Positions 35,934 to 46,505 of a DNA stretch of 64,000 nucleotides are shown here, in pieces. The stretch is from Ulota crispa (lineage: Eukaryota > Streptophyta > Bryopsida > Orthotrichales > Orthotrichaceae). Position 1 is the first letter of the stretch; each line of letters starts with the position of its first letter. The notes beneath the pieces were generated by a model that had not been told where the DNA came from, did not search any database, and saw only the letters and a list, made by a program, of their open reading frames with translations. Both the position numbers and the translations under genes were made by a program. The stretch is from positions 24,036,358-24,100,357 of the forward strand of contig OY987244.1 in the NCBI GenBank assembly GCA_963920765.1, given 5' to 3'.

Positions 35934-38054
35934 ATGGAATCCGAATCTCGATTAGGTCGAATGGTGGACATGACGTCGATGGGATCAGGGCTACAAGTGC
36001 AACCTGGTTCGGGTGGCGCAGCGCTTGGTCTCGGCCCTTCGTTGGAGAGTTCGTTGCCGCAACCCTTGTATACCCGTGGCTCTGGGCAGGTGAGTACTGA
36101 TTGCTAAGTACGTCAATTTAGAGAACATTATTATACCTGGAGGTTCTTCAGCAGACGCCCCTTCCCATTCTCATTCCCAGAATTGAACAACGTGATGCCC
36201 TACGTGTTCAATCCCCCTTAGCAGTACTGAGAACTGAACCACAGAATACGAGAACAAGTTCAATGTTTTGAATCCGAAAAGACGTGAAGTGGTTAAGTGT
36301 TAAATTGCTAATTCGCTCTTTTGGCCTCTGTATCTTATTAAGAGATTTGCCGTTTATTCAGCTCTCCAATGTGTATGTTTTTTAATTAGTTTAAATCATC
36401 TTTTATTGATGGATGGATGGTGTTGGCGAACTTTAATCAGGTGATGACAGAGGAGCAACTGGAAACACTACGGCGGCAAATTTCAGTGTATGCAACGATC
36501 TGCCAGCAGCTTGTTGAAATGCATAAAGCGAGTGTTTCACAGCAATCATCTCTTCCCGGTCTGTTGCAGTCCTGCTCCCACACCTAGCCAAACAACGTTG
36601 TTTTCATGTTTCCACTGTTTGCATAATATTATTTTGAAAGGGTGGTTATCTTGCAAAGCTTGACAAGTATTTTTTTAAATTTAGTTTGTATCTTGAAAGC
36701 CTTAGTGTGTGCCACCAGGCATTTTAGCAGGTGGTCAGATCGCGGCAATGGAGCAAATGACTGGAACACCTACCCACAAGTCAACAGCAAGGCAGCGATG
36801 GACACCTAGTCAGCATCAGCTGCAAATATTGGAGAAGCTGTTTGAGCAAGGCAGCGGTACTCCTAACAAGCAACGCATCAAAGAAATAACCGCTGAGCTA
36901 AGTCTGCATGGTGCAATATCAGAGACAAATGTGTACAACTGGTTCCAGAATCGCAAGGCTCGAGCCAAAAGAAAACAACAATTGGTACGAACGCTTTTCT
37001 TTACCATTTGCTGCTTCCTTGACAACTTCTTCAGTAAGGTTCGTGTATTCTTTCAGGTAGTTTTTTCTTACTGGGACGTCGTTTGCAGGTTGCGCCAAAA
37101 GACGGCGAATCTGAAGCAGACACTGATGTGGAATCGCCGAAGGAAAAGCGTACAAGACAGGAAGGTGATCAAATGCAAGATGAATCAGGCGCTGTTGGTG
37201 ATACGAATGGTGGAAGTTCTGATGGTGGAGGGAATGGGGTCCCTGAGCAAAGACCTACCAACTTTGATCAACAAGATGCAACCTCATCTGCGCTACTGCA
37301 CTCTCAGGCCGACACCAAGCCTGACATCTCATCATTTAACAGGGGCACAGGTTTTGATCCGCATAGTTTGTCCCAAGGTAATTACCAATCCTCTGTCATT
37401 GTTTGAAGAGTAGATTGATTTTATTATCTTTGAAAATATACTGAAAACAAATTGATTCTTTTGTACATGAAAATAACTCATAATTTATTGCGCAGTCAAG
37501 AAACCAATCAAAGGTGTTACATTTTTAGATTGAAAGTCATTGTAACTTGAGTAGAGTATACAGAGATTAAAATATCTTGTTGCTATCTTCAAAAAGACTG
37601 ATGTCACGGATGGCTTGGGTTGATATTGGTCAGGTGTTTCTCCCATGATGAGTTAAAGTGGCATATGCAGCAAATTTCGGAACTTCGATGTTCATGGTAA
37701 GCTCCTACATTTCCTTGTTTGACTCCCACGCAGTTCTTTGGGCAAAGCTTTCCGAGTTCTGATGCATAGTCGGCTATCTCCTTTTTGTTTTCACAACTAG
37801 AGTGTATATTGTGTAGGGCTACTGGGTTCTAGAAATGACAATATTGACATTTATTGAGCACTACAAGTTCCATTTGAGTGAATTAGTAGTACACTTTTTA
37901 CGATCTACAGTTTGAGCCACCCTTAGTCCTGCGTTCAAATTTTGTGAGTCCTTATTTTGTTTGTTTTCAACTCAAGAATGGGATTTTTTTCTGATTTGGT
38001 GTTGCAGGTTCAGGTTTAACACAGCTAAATCAGCCCATGTACTCGTCATTGTAG
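35934..38054 (+). CDS. WUSCHEL-related homeobox transcription factor, WOX13 (T1) clade
   Basis: Plant-specific homeodomain transcription factor acting in the nucleus; WOX13-type genes act in cell fate and regeneration in mosses and seed plants. Exons in phase are 35934-36089, 36441-36558, 36719-36984, 37089-37377 and 38008-38054, giving 291 aa. Exon 2 encodes the clade's conserved N-terminal segment [20 protein letters not shown] followed by CQQLVEMHK. The long WOX homeodomain spans about residues 115-180, with RQRWTP at 116-121 and helix 3 [17 protein letters not shown] at 162-178. The N-terminal segment and [15 protein letters not shown] point to WOX13. No WUS box is seen, as expected for T1. 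The tail is acidic and Ser/Gly-rich. An alternative last exon at 37,634 would end the protein at 37,656 after VSPMMS (283 aa). Confidence 0.9.
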
Positions 38055-40350
38055 GCTTGGCAGGGGACTGTACCCATCTTGGAATCAAGAAGGCTTGGAA
38101 GCTTGTAGTTCGATTAGGAATAGGATTAAGATGGATGGAGATGCGTTTCGTATTTGCATTATATCCGATGTGGTGTGCCCTGAAGGGGATTGAGCCACCC
38201 GCGGATGAAGCAGTTTTTACTTATTGCAGCAACTGTGCTCCTGCCTTGGATGTGGTATAGAGTTGGTTGGTATTCATGTATTCAGCTTGTGCTTTTTGGG
38301 ACATGTTGGGCTATGGAATACATATGCATGTATGTGGGTTGCTGAAAGGGATTAATCAGAATGTCCTGGCGTAATTAGTACGTTTCATTTTTCTCTTGCG
38401 AATTCTATATTTCCCTTCATACTCTTCTTACAGCGAAAACTTCCTTTATGTATTTGTGTTCAGTGGAATCGAATCGGTTTTGACTTTAATCACATCTTAT
38501 AGCTGCATTACAATACACAAGTACCATATCTCGAGGGCAGGGTTTGCAGAAATAACTATACAAAACAGATTTTGAAAAATGTAAGCAGCTGAAGTCAACT
38601 TTGAATAATTAGAGATAATGTTACAAAGTACAAACCGTTTGCATTCTTTACACTTGAACAACAAATATAATATAGTTGAACGCAATTACAAAAACTAAGC
38701 ACAAGTATGCCTTGCATGCACTTTGCGTCATATCTCTCTTAATTGTGATTTTTGAGGGGCCTTTTCCTCTCTCTTCCCCCTCTGTAATAGAACTTGTGAT
38801 GTTTATATAGAATTACACCATGAGAGGTAGAGAACTCATGCTTTACAAATAAATATCAACATCTTTCAATACAACAAAGATTTAAAGATATTGAACCAAT
38901 GAACTAAAATAATACTTGCGTTACACGATCAAAAACACAAAAAAATAAGAATCTGAATTCGGAGAGCAAGCATGCATTAATAACTAAGAAGTCAGACAAA
39001 TAAATCAACAACCTCTATAAAACATCAAAAAAAAAAAATCCTAGATAATAAAATCAATAAATACAAAAGAACCAAGACCACAAACTACATACCCATAAAT
39101 CAACCAATACAATGTAAAGCACAATGAAAACCATATCTACCCTAAAAGAAAAAATGCATAAAATGAAAAGTTCTCAATACCAAAAAGAAAATCGGCATTT
39201 GTGAAACTAAATGTGCTAATTAGTGGCCAAACACTATGGCTTGCATATTTAATAGAAGGATTTGAACAATTATAAAGTGAGATCAACCTACACCATTACA
39301 ACAACTTCAGCTATAAGCATTGCAAACTCTTGAACATCTATAACTAAAATCAACTTTGTAATTACAAGCAAAACAAAAAACAAAAAAAAAGGATGGAGAT
39401 TGATTGAACTTGGTTACTTACTAGTATGTAGGCACAAGCTTTGCTCCTTGTTTGCTTCAACTTACACCAAAAAGTTCTAGAAGATTTTGGAAAGGGGCAT
39501 GGAGTTAGGGAGGATTTAACTCTTCCTGCTTAATAGTGTAGATGAGACTCTTCATACTAGTTCTTGTAATGTGCTCTAAACAACTGATTACAATTGACAC
39601 TTGCAAATAATGTTGCTAAACCTTGAATTGTCATCATAATGTCCAATTCATACTTATTGATCATTTTATGAAGTTGAATTGCTGTGTATGTTGTTTTCTT
39701 TTTTATATGGACAAAAGGCTTTGTGATATAGTTCAAAATATTGGGCATGTCGCTAATGATCCTTTGCCATTTTGCAACTATGTCACAAGCTTCTAATAAA
39801 TTAGCAAAAAAATTTACAACGGTCCTTGCCTATGTTGCTAATGCATAAGTATTGGCATCATGCACTATGATAAGATTAATTCTTGTATTGAGATTTTTTG
39901 GAATAATGCTAGTCTTTGCACCTTAGTACAGCATGGCATCCACAATGTTGCACCCATTTTTTTTTGTGCCCTCATTGTCATTGGTGGCGTAGTGCTCTTC
40001 TTTTGTTTGAAAGAGTGCAGTTGAAGCTAGTTTCACTTCCTTTCAAGATGAGCAATTTCTCACTAGCCTTTACAAGAAACTATGCAATTCAATGATTGCA
40101 CATGCTATCCAATGTTTCATGCAAATCAATTGCTAATTTGCATCAAATTTGTGATTACATAGCATGTCAAGGACATACTATGTGTCCACATTACTCCAAT
40201 TGCAACTTGCCGCAAAAGGAGCACATGCAAATCAGGTCAAGTTAGGGATAACACTTGACGTGGTAGTGACCAAAGTTTAGAGTAACGTTTGCAAATTGGA
40301 AATACTCCTTGTTGAAATCCTTCTCTAACTAAAAGTCCTTACACTTTTCA

Positions 40351-40351
<1 letters not shown>

Positions 40352-40404
<53 letters not shown>
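40352..40404. repeat. (TA)n microsatellite
   Basis: A pure TA dinucleotide run immediately left of dispersed repeat R copy 2. Confidence 0.97.
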
Positions 40405-40407
<3 letters not shown>

Positions 40408-40419
40408 GAATCCCTCTAG

Positions 40420-40810
40420 TTTAGGGTTTTGGTGAAGTTGCTCATTCTAAAGAGAGAATGTTAAGGTGTAACTTCTAGTGACCCATTATATTTTATTATT
40501 AATCACCATAGGAGTCATGAAGTTGCTCATTTTGATTGGTTGAGTGAGAGTGTCATGGTGCAACTTCTAGTAACTTGTTGACCTTTTAACAAAGGACCAA
40601 CAAGGGAGAGATAGATACATGCATAAAGTGGAGAGAGATACATTCATAAAGTGGTTTACAATGTGGCTTTCCTTTGAATTAGGTTGATGGCGTTTGTGAG
40701 TTAATCAGTCATTCATAGTAAAATGTTTAAATTGGCCACATTTTATGATAAGATTGCTACATCAAAATTTGCTTATTGCAAGGATACTGTTGTTGCCTTT
40801 GTTGGAACGA
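40420..40810. repeat. Dispersed repeat R, copy 2
   Basis: Same-orientation relative of 31,290-31,717, also preceded by (TA)n. It shares gggttttggtgaagttgctcatt-type and gagtgtcatggtgcaactt phrases and the aaattggccaca...tgataagattgct block. It is not interrupted at its right end. Confidence 0.75.
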
Positions 40811-41504
40811 TAAGAGAAGACAACTAAAACTTGTCATGGAAACATAAATAAATAAAGGGAATTGCTAAAACCACACCCAAAATTGCTATCGTCACACCCC
40901 AAGAAGTACTTTGAGCACGAAATGTAAGAGTTTAATGCTGATTTTTTTTTAATTTGGATCAAAAAATTGTTTCACCTCTAAGGTTACATTCAAAAAACTT
41001 GGAGATGGTTGAATTTGAAACCAAAAATAGAAGACATTTGAATTACTTGAAGCAAAAAATACATTAAAAAAATAGCAATAATGCAATAAAAAATCAACAA
41101 GAAATTGTATTTGTTCTTTTTTCTTTCAAAGAGGTGGTAATGCTCTAATTGAATGAATGATGAACCACATGAATAAAAAAAAACATCATTAAATTCTCAA
41201 ATGTGGCGTAAGCAATTTTGAGTGTGGGTTTAGCAATTCCCACAATAAATATACAAAAATACTAACATGAGAGCATAGATATGTCTTGTAACCTCACACT
41301 TTTCAAAACGTCACTTCCCCACTCTATGAAGGGAATTCCTTATACGGTGCTCTTTCTTACCGTCCATCTTGGCTCTGGGGCCAGAACCAGTAAATTTACA
41401 TTGAAGGTTGTGCATTTCTGGTGTACCAAAGCAAAGGTGCCGCTGTAGCCGGCTCCGCTCGACAAGTCCCGCACGGCTCCGCATTCGCATATGCCTTTGA
41501 CTCA

Positions 41505-43435
41505 TCTCTTCCGCCCCTCAGCAGATACGTTTCCGCAACGCCCCCAAATCTTTCCATAATTCGTCCAGCATTTCTCTGTTTCTCGAAGACCGGATGTTCA
41601 CATGTTGGTCCTGAAACTCAAGAACTCGAGCTTGTGTTGCGAGCACAGTCCACCTCAGACGCTACAGAACAGGCCTTGTATTTTGATTTCGACTACATAG
41701 GAGGGCGCGATGTTCTGAGCGTGAGATTCTGTTCCTGCGTTTCGGGGATTTGATGGAGCATTTTACGAGGATTCCAGGAGGATGTGGTGACGGAGCGAGA
41801 TGGTGAGCGCGCTGTCGGGGTCGAGTGTGTGCCCCGCCGCATCGTCAGCTTCTGTCTTCAGACGATTCAATGCAACAGGATGCTGTGCCGCAAACGGTGA
41901 CGAGCTGGTGACCCGAGCGAGGGAGAAGATGGCGAGCTTCTCCGGCGGCAGTGTGGCGAGTGCTGTCTTCGCCGGGTCGGAGCATGCGCATCTGCGGGGC
42001 TTTGGAGCTCCAGAAAGGGTGCTGCGAAGGGCGGGAGTAGCTCTACCACGACCCGTGCCGTGGAAGCCGAACAGGGTACGGGAATTGGCCAAAACCGGCA
42101 GGAGAGAGGCGTCTTGTTTCGCGGTAGCTGGTGTGGAGGGTCGTAATTCGGAGTCCGAGAACAGGATTGAGGAGGATGGTGCGCGATCGTCGATGGGCGA
42201 AGACATCGACAGTCTGGGGAAGATGGCGGAATGCGCAGTTGAGAAGCTACTGGAGAATCTGGACGCCGGTGCAAGAACGGCGCAGACTGAGGAGACCGGG
42301 ACGAGGGACGCAGGGTTTTGGAGGCGAGTGGGAACGGCGAGCGACGCAGGAGCGGCGTTGGCGATGATTGCCGAGAGAGCTGGAGGTTCCGGCGGGGTAG
42401 CGAGCAGCGAATGCGGCAGCGTCATGGGACGGCGCATCGAAGGAGACGGTGAGCGTTGGCAAAACCCTGGAAGCAAAACCCTGGAGTGTTTGTGGTGTTG
42501 CGCAGCATGGAAATGGTAGCATGTGGAGAGGGATGGGAGGGGAATGAATGTGTGGCGTGGGTGTTGGACAGAGAAAGGATCACGTGTGGAAGGGTGGATA
42601 TGGGCGCAGCCCAACGTGAACACATACGCTACGCTGGTGCGAGGATTGGCAGCGTCGTTGCGAGTTGCAGATGCCATAGAGTTGGTGGCAGATGTTCGAC
42701 GGCGTGGAGTTCCGGCTGGAGACGAGGTAGTGTTGCCTACCGTTAGAGAACGAAACGCATTCTGTGTGGTCATATTGCATGGAGTTTTTTTGTCTCAGAA
42801 TTCGAGAACACCTCCATCTCTTCAATTGTCTTAAACTCAAGCCGTGAGAGGATGTGTCCCAAAGAACATGTTAGAGCATGAGAGTCTGTTCAACAGCTTG
42901 ATTCTCTTCGTGATTTATGAGATGGGCTCAAATTGTTACAAGCCTCTTTCAAGTATGCTATGCAATGTGTGCAGTTTGATATTTCTGAACATAAGGGTTA
43001 GACGGGGGTTGTAGATTCCTTTCGGTAGAGTTTCAAGCTGTCCCACCTGCAAAACGGCACTGGCTGGCGTCCAACCTCAACAAGGTGTCCAGGTATTCCT
43101 CAGTTCCTTATCTGTGGCAGGCGAACCTAATCTTTGCACGCATATTGCAATAGTACATCTGATAGTGAAGAACAGAACATTCTGAGAGAGCCGCCTGGGT
43201 ACCGTTAGAATCAATGAACAGTGACCAGGAAAGGGATCCAGATTGTCTATGTACGGTCTTGAGCTCATGGTGTATTTGCAGAGGCGGGTTTAGCTGAGGT
43301 TAGAACCGTGTGTTTCGTTTCATCTGGTCCTTGGTCGGTATATGTGCATGTGAGTTTTTTTTGGGTGTGCTTGCTTGCATGCCTAGCAATGGAACAATTG
43401 CTTGAAAAGCGTGCTAGGTCTTCAATATATTAGTG
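41505..43435 (+). repeat. Segmental duplicate (partner of about 49,997-52,235)
   Basis: From ctcatctcttccgcccctcagcag-like sequence in the leader through intron 3 of the PPR/zinc-ribbon gene, this block matches 49,997-52,235 in the same orientation. Similarity is lost at gctaggtcttcaat (about 43,430 and 52,220). Several deletions make this copy about 300 bp shorter. Confidence 0.9.
41800..43092 (+). pseudogene. Truncated duplicate of the PPR/zinc-ribbon gene (exons 1-3 only)
   Basis: The start and the first three exons correspond to the complete gene at 50,297: 41800-42448, 42572-42726 and 43015-43092, all in phase with conserved GT-AG sites. Compared with the full gene, exon 1 lacks two short in-frame segments (about 10 and 30 residues). 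Exon 3 keeps the CPTC half of the zinc ribbon, but the exon with the second Cys pair and everything beyond (exons 4-12) is absent before the next gene begins. The first 107 residues are identical to the full copy, although the flanking leaders differ at many positions. No frame-killing lesion exists in the retained exons, so a truncated, possibly targeted, protein of about 300 aa could still be made. Confidence 0.8.
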
Positions 43436-43973
43436 CTCTTGAAGAATATGCATTAACCGTAACACTGTTTATATTATCGTTACTTATAACATGTGATTAT
43501 AACATATGTGGGTTTATATTTAGGGAATTACTACAGCGACACCCTAAATTGCTAACGGGATACACCCTGCGACTATGAAATTTGATCATTTAGTGTTATT
43601 TTTTATTTATTCTCATTCATTCAATCGCGGCATTACCACTTCTTTGAAAGAAAAGAGGACAAATACAAATTTTTGTTGAAATATCCCACAAGAGGCTCCA
43701 AGTTCGTAGTATGGATGACTGCTGGACCAGTGCCGCCGTTTAAGTTGATCAGGGAGAGAGACGTTTATTAATCAGGTTCCTTTATGTCTGATGTGTTCTT
43801 AAACGATGCGAGTTGGCGTGGAACCCATGCTAGAGCATTTTGTTAGTGCCGGTTCTGATTGATTGGTACTATGTTTTGTACAGCCAGGGGGTCTTCTTCC
43901 AAACTATTTGACTAAACCATTAGCCACTGGCACTACCCTTAGACCTAAGTTTGCATTCCTGAATAGGAGAGGA
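43436..43973 (+). other. Short intergenic / 5' region of the DUF2232-like gene
   Basis: No coding similarity. A splice-acceptor-like tgtacag at 43,877-43,883 opens directly into the in-frame extension upstream of the ATG at 43,974, so a leader or first coding exon may lie here. No matching donor could be chosen. Confidence 0.35.
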
Positions 43974-46178
43974 ATGGGGCCATTTCTTTCAGGAGAGCGA
44001 GCAGCCTTCTGTTGTAAATCAGTAATAAATTCCGGTTCATCAGCTGGTACGACGTCGGATGACAAAACGCCTGATCCCAAAGAAGATGGCTCCATATTGA
44101 CAGGAGATGGAAGTGAGCTGCGAAACACTGTACGTTTGGTAGAATGTGCCATGCTGGCAGCCACTGCTGGCCTTGCTTACTTCCTCAGCAATCTTCTTCG
44201 GATTGAGGTAAAACAATTTCTTAGAAGTCTCCACTTAGCCAAAGCTGTGGTTCCCTGTTTTCTACAAGGTATCAGTGTTTTGCCTTCAAGTTAGCCCTAA
44301 GTGCCCAAACGAAATATCGAATCTCCACCTCGGTAGCTTCTTTTCATGAACAAATACTTTACAAGACATAATACCATCGGTTTAAAAATGTAGGACGTGA
44401 TGTCCTCTTTCTATTGGAATTATTGTTCTATTTCTTACAGCCTTTAAATGATTTATTTCTAAGTCCTATAGAATATGGAAGCGGCCACTTTTAGCCACTT
44501 AGGCATTAAGTTCTGATTAACCTCATATGTACACGTCAAAGGAAACTGCTAGAGGTCCAAAAACACCTGGTTAAGGATCAATATGATACGAGAGGCAGTA
44601 GTCGCCGTGTGAATACAATTGCTATGGTTAACCTAATAAGGGATGGCAGGCTTATTTTGGATGTTTCTTCCCCTTGCCGGTGGTTATATCGTCTATGCGT
44701 TGGGGAGCTTCTGCAGGCAGAAAGACTATGGTATGATGACTCAAACTCAAGCATTACTGTCTCCTGGAGCTCTTTCAAGTTTCTGGCATTTGAGAAAAGC
44801 TTATGAAAAACGAAGTCTGTCAAAAGTCTTCTGTAACTGAGACGTTTGTCTTCGGCGTGATGTACATTCCAGGTGGCAACAACTATGCTACTGCTTATAC
44901 TTTCGGGACCTCTGAAGGCTGCTTCTTACATGGTCTGCTATCTGCGCTTTGCAATTCGCTCTAGAACCAAAACTATTCATGTTGATACGAAGGTTTTTTG
45001 TGATTTTTGTGCGTTTATCATTTTTTCCGAATTTTTGGAAGCATTGACGAACTTATCAAGTGACAAATTGATGAATTGCAGTTAATGCATGGATTTGTGG
45101 GGCTAGCTATGGGAGCCTTCTGGAAGTAAGTTCGTTCATACATCCTTAGCTACTTAAGTCATTAGAGGAGTTGATTGTTCTTGTTTCATCGTTCTTGGAC
45201 AACAGGTGAGCTGACGCGTAGGTCTTACTTTGCAGATGGAACCTAAATTGGGGACTCTCCATAGCAGCCTGCACAGTGGTAACAGTCTTTACATCTTTTT
45301 TTTATCAAACTTTGCCTTGTAATTGGCCAATGACGAAGCCTATTCAACTTTTAATTTCTACGAACAAGGTTAAACTGGACATTATTTTCCTGGTTTTGCA
45401 GGTTAGATGTCTGGGAGCATTGGGGTTTGTACTTCTGACTTCATGGCTATTGCGGGACAATCTTCTAGCTCTGGTGAGTTTCTTCGAATCGTGTCTTTGG
45501 TCATACTTTTTATACAAGAAATTTCAAAGAATGACTTTCAGATGCGCTTTTGAATGTGCTCTCAACTGTCCCTGTACTTGCTTTCAGGTTCCTTGCTCTA
45601 AAGTTTCATTTTAAAAGATTGTACATCTGTCATCCTGCATGATTTGTGTTTTGTTCCATCCTGCTCAATATGTTGTGAAATGACTTGAATAAACTAGGAC
45701 CAGCTATAGAATTATCTTTTAATTATGACCAAGTCCAGTTTTAGTTCTAGTAACGATGGGGTTTCTCTGTCCATGAAACATTGTTTGCTCGGCTGTTGTG
45801 CAGATCACCATGAATGCTCATGCATCATTATCTTACATGTTGGCAGCTTTGGGGATCAACTTAGTCCCAACAATGCCCATGATTTACGTCGTCTTTGCCT
45901 CCTTGGTGAGTGTTTTTCTCTTGCTCATGAAACGTAAGTCGTGTGTAGGAACATGCAGGGTCTTTCTCGTCTTATTATTGTGACAAATTCTATTTTGTTG
46001 GCTCATTGCTTTTATGTTTTTACACTCATCTAATTTTTCCTGTTGGTGTTGCACGCAGCTTGTGGTAAACTGTGGCTCATTTGTTTTCCTGCTCCATGTC
46101 CTATATGCCATCTTTTTACAACGACTAGGTCTGAGGGGCTCCATCACTGTTCCAGGGTGGGTAGAACGAGCTATGTGA
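43974..46178 (+). CDS. Multi-pass membrane protein, probable DUF2232 family (plastid)
   Basis: Function unknown; the resemblance is to a plant chloroplast-type membrane protein family related to bacterial YybS/DUF2232. Exons in phase are 43974-44207, 44650-44730, 44873-44932, 45082-45125, 45236-45278, 45402-45473, 45804-45905 and 46059-46178 (251 aa from this ATG). Hydrophobic helices run through most of it: ECAMLAATAGLAYFLSNLL, FFPLPVVISS, TMLLLILSGPLKAASYM, then a GLSIAACTV/LGALGFVLLTSW pair, MLAALGINLVPTMPMIYVVF and a final helix CGSFVFLLHVLYAIFL. The conserved blocks KWNLNWGLS and ITMNAHASLSYMLAALG support the model. The residues before the first helix would be the transit peptide. The frame is open upstream to an acceptor at 43,884, so the true start may be in an earlier exon. 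It converges with the carrier gene (stops 328 bp apart). The family name is from memory. Confidence 0.7.
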
Positions 46179-46505
46179 TTCTAGTGTTATTACCAATTCA
46201 CCATTTTTTTATACCGGATTCTCAGCTCACCAAACATTCGAATAATGTGATTCTTTGACCAATAATTATTTGTTTTGTCCTCCCGTCAGTTCATTGTTGA
46301 GAGGATTATCAAGCTTTGCTTTTGTGTGCTTTGTTTTCCTTGTGTGTTTTTTATTTCCGTCAGTTGATTTCCTTGGTAAGTCATAACATTTTAGACTTGT
46401 AACGAGCGGGGGAGGAAAAACAAGGTATATCTTGATTCTTTTGCCTTGAATTAGTTGAGTTGGACTACAGGGAAGGAGGAAAATTGTTTTTTATTATCAT
46501 TAATG

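Larger units (their letters stand above)
38055..41504. other. Intergenic region between WOX and the PPR duplicate
   Basis: The WOX 3' UTR is followed by AT-rich DNA. No gene is supported. A minus-strand 63-codon frame at 39,557-39,748 has vague transposase-like character that I cannot substantiate. Repeat R copy 2 and a TA microsatellite lie inside. Confidence 0.5.

Noticed and set aside
39557..39748. Possible hAT transposase remnant on the minus strand
   Set aside because: Only a weak impression of a KxxxRFxS-like region; no BED finger, dimerisation motif or TIR seen.
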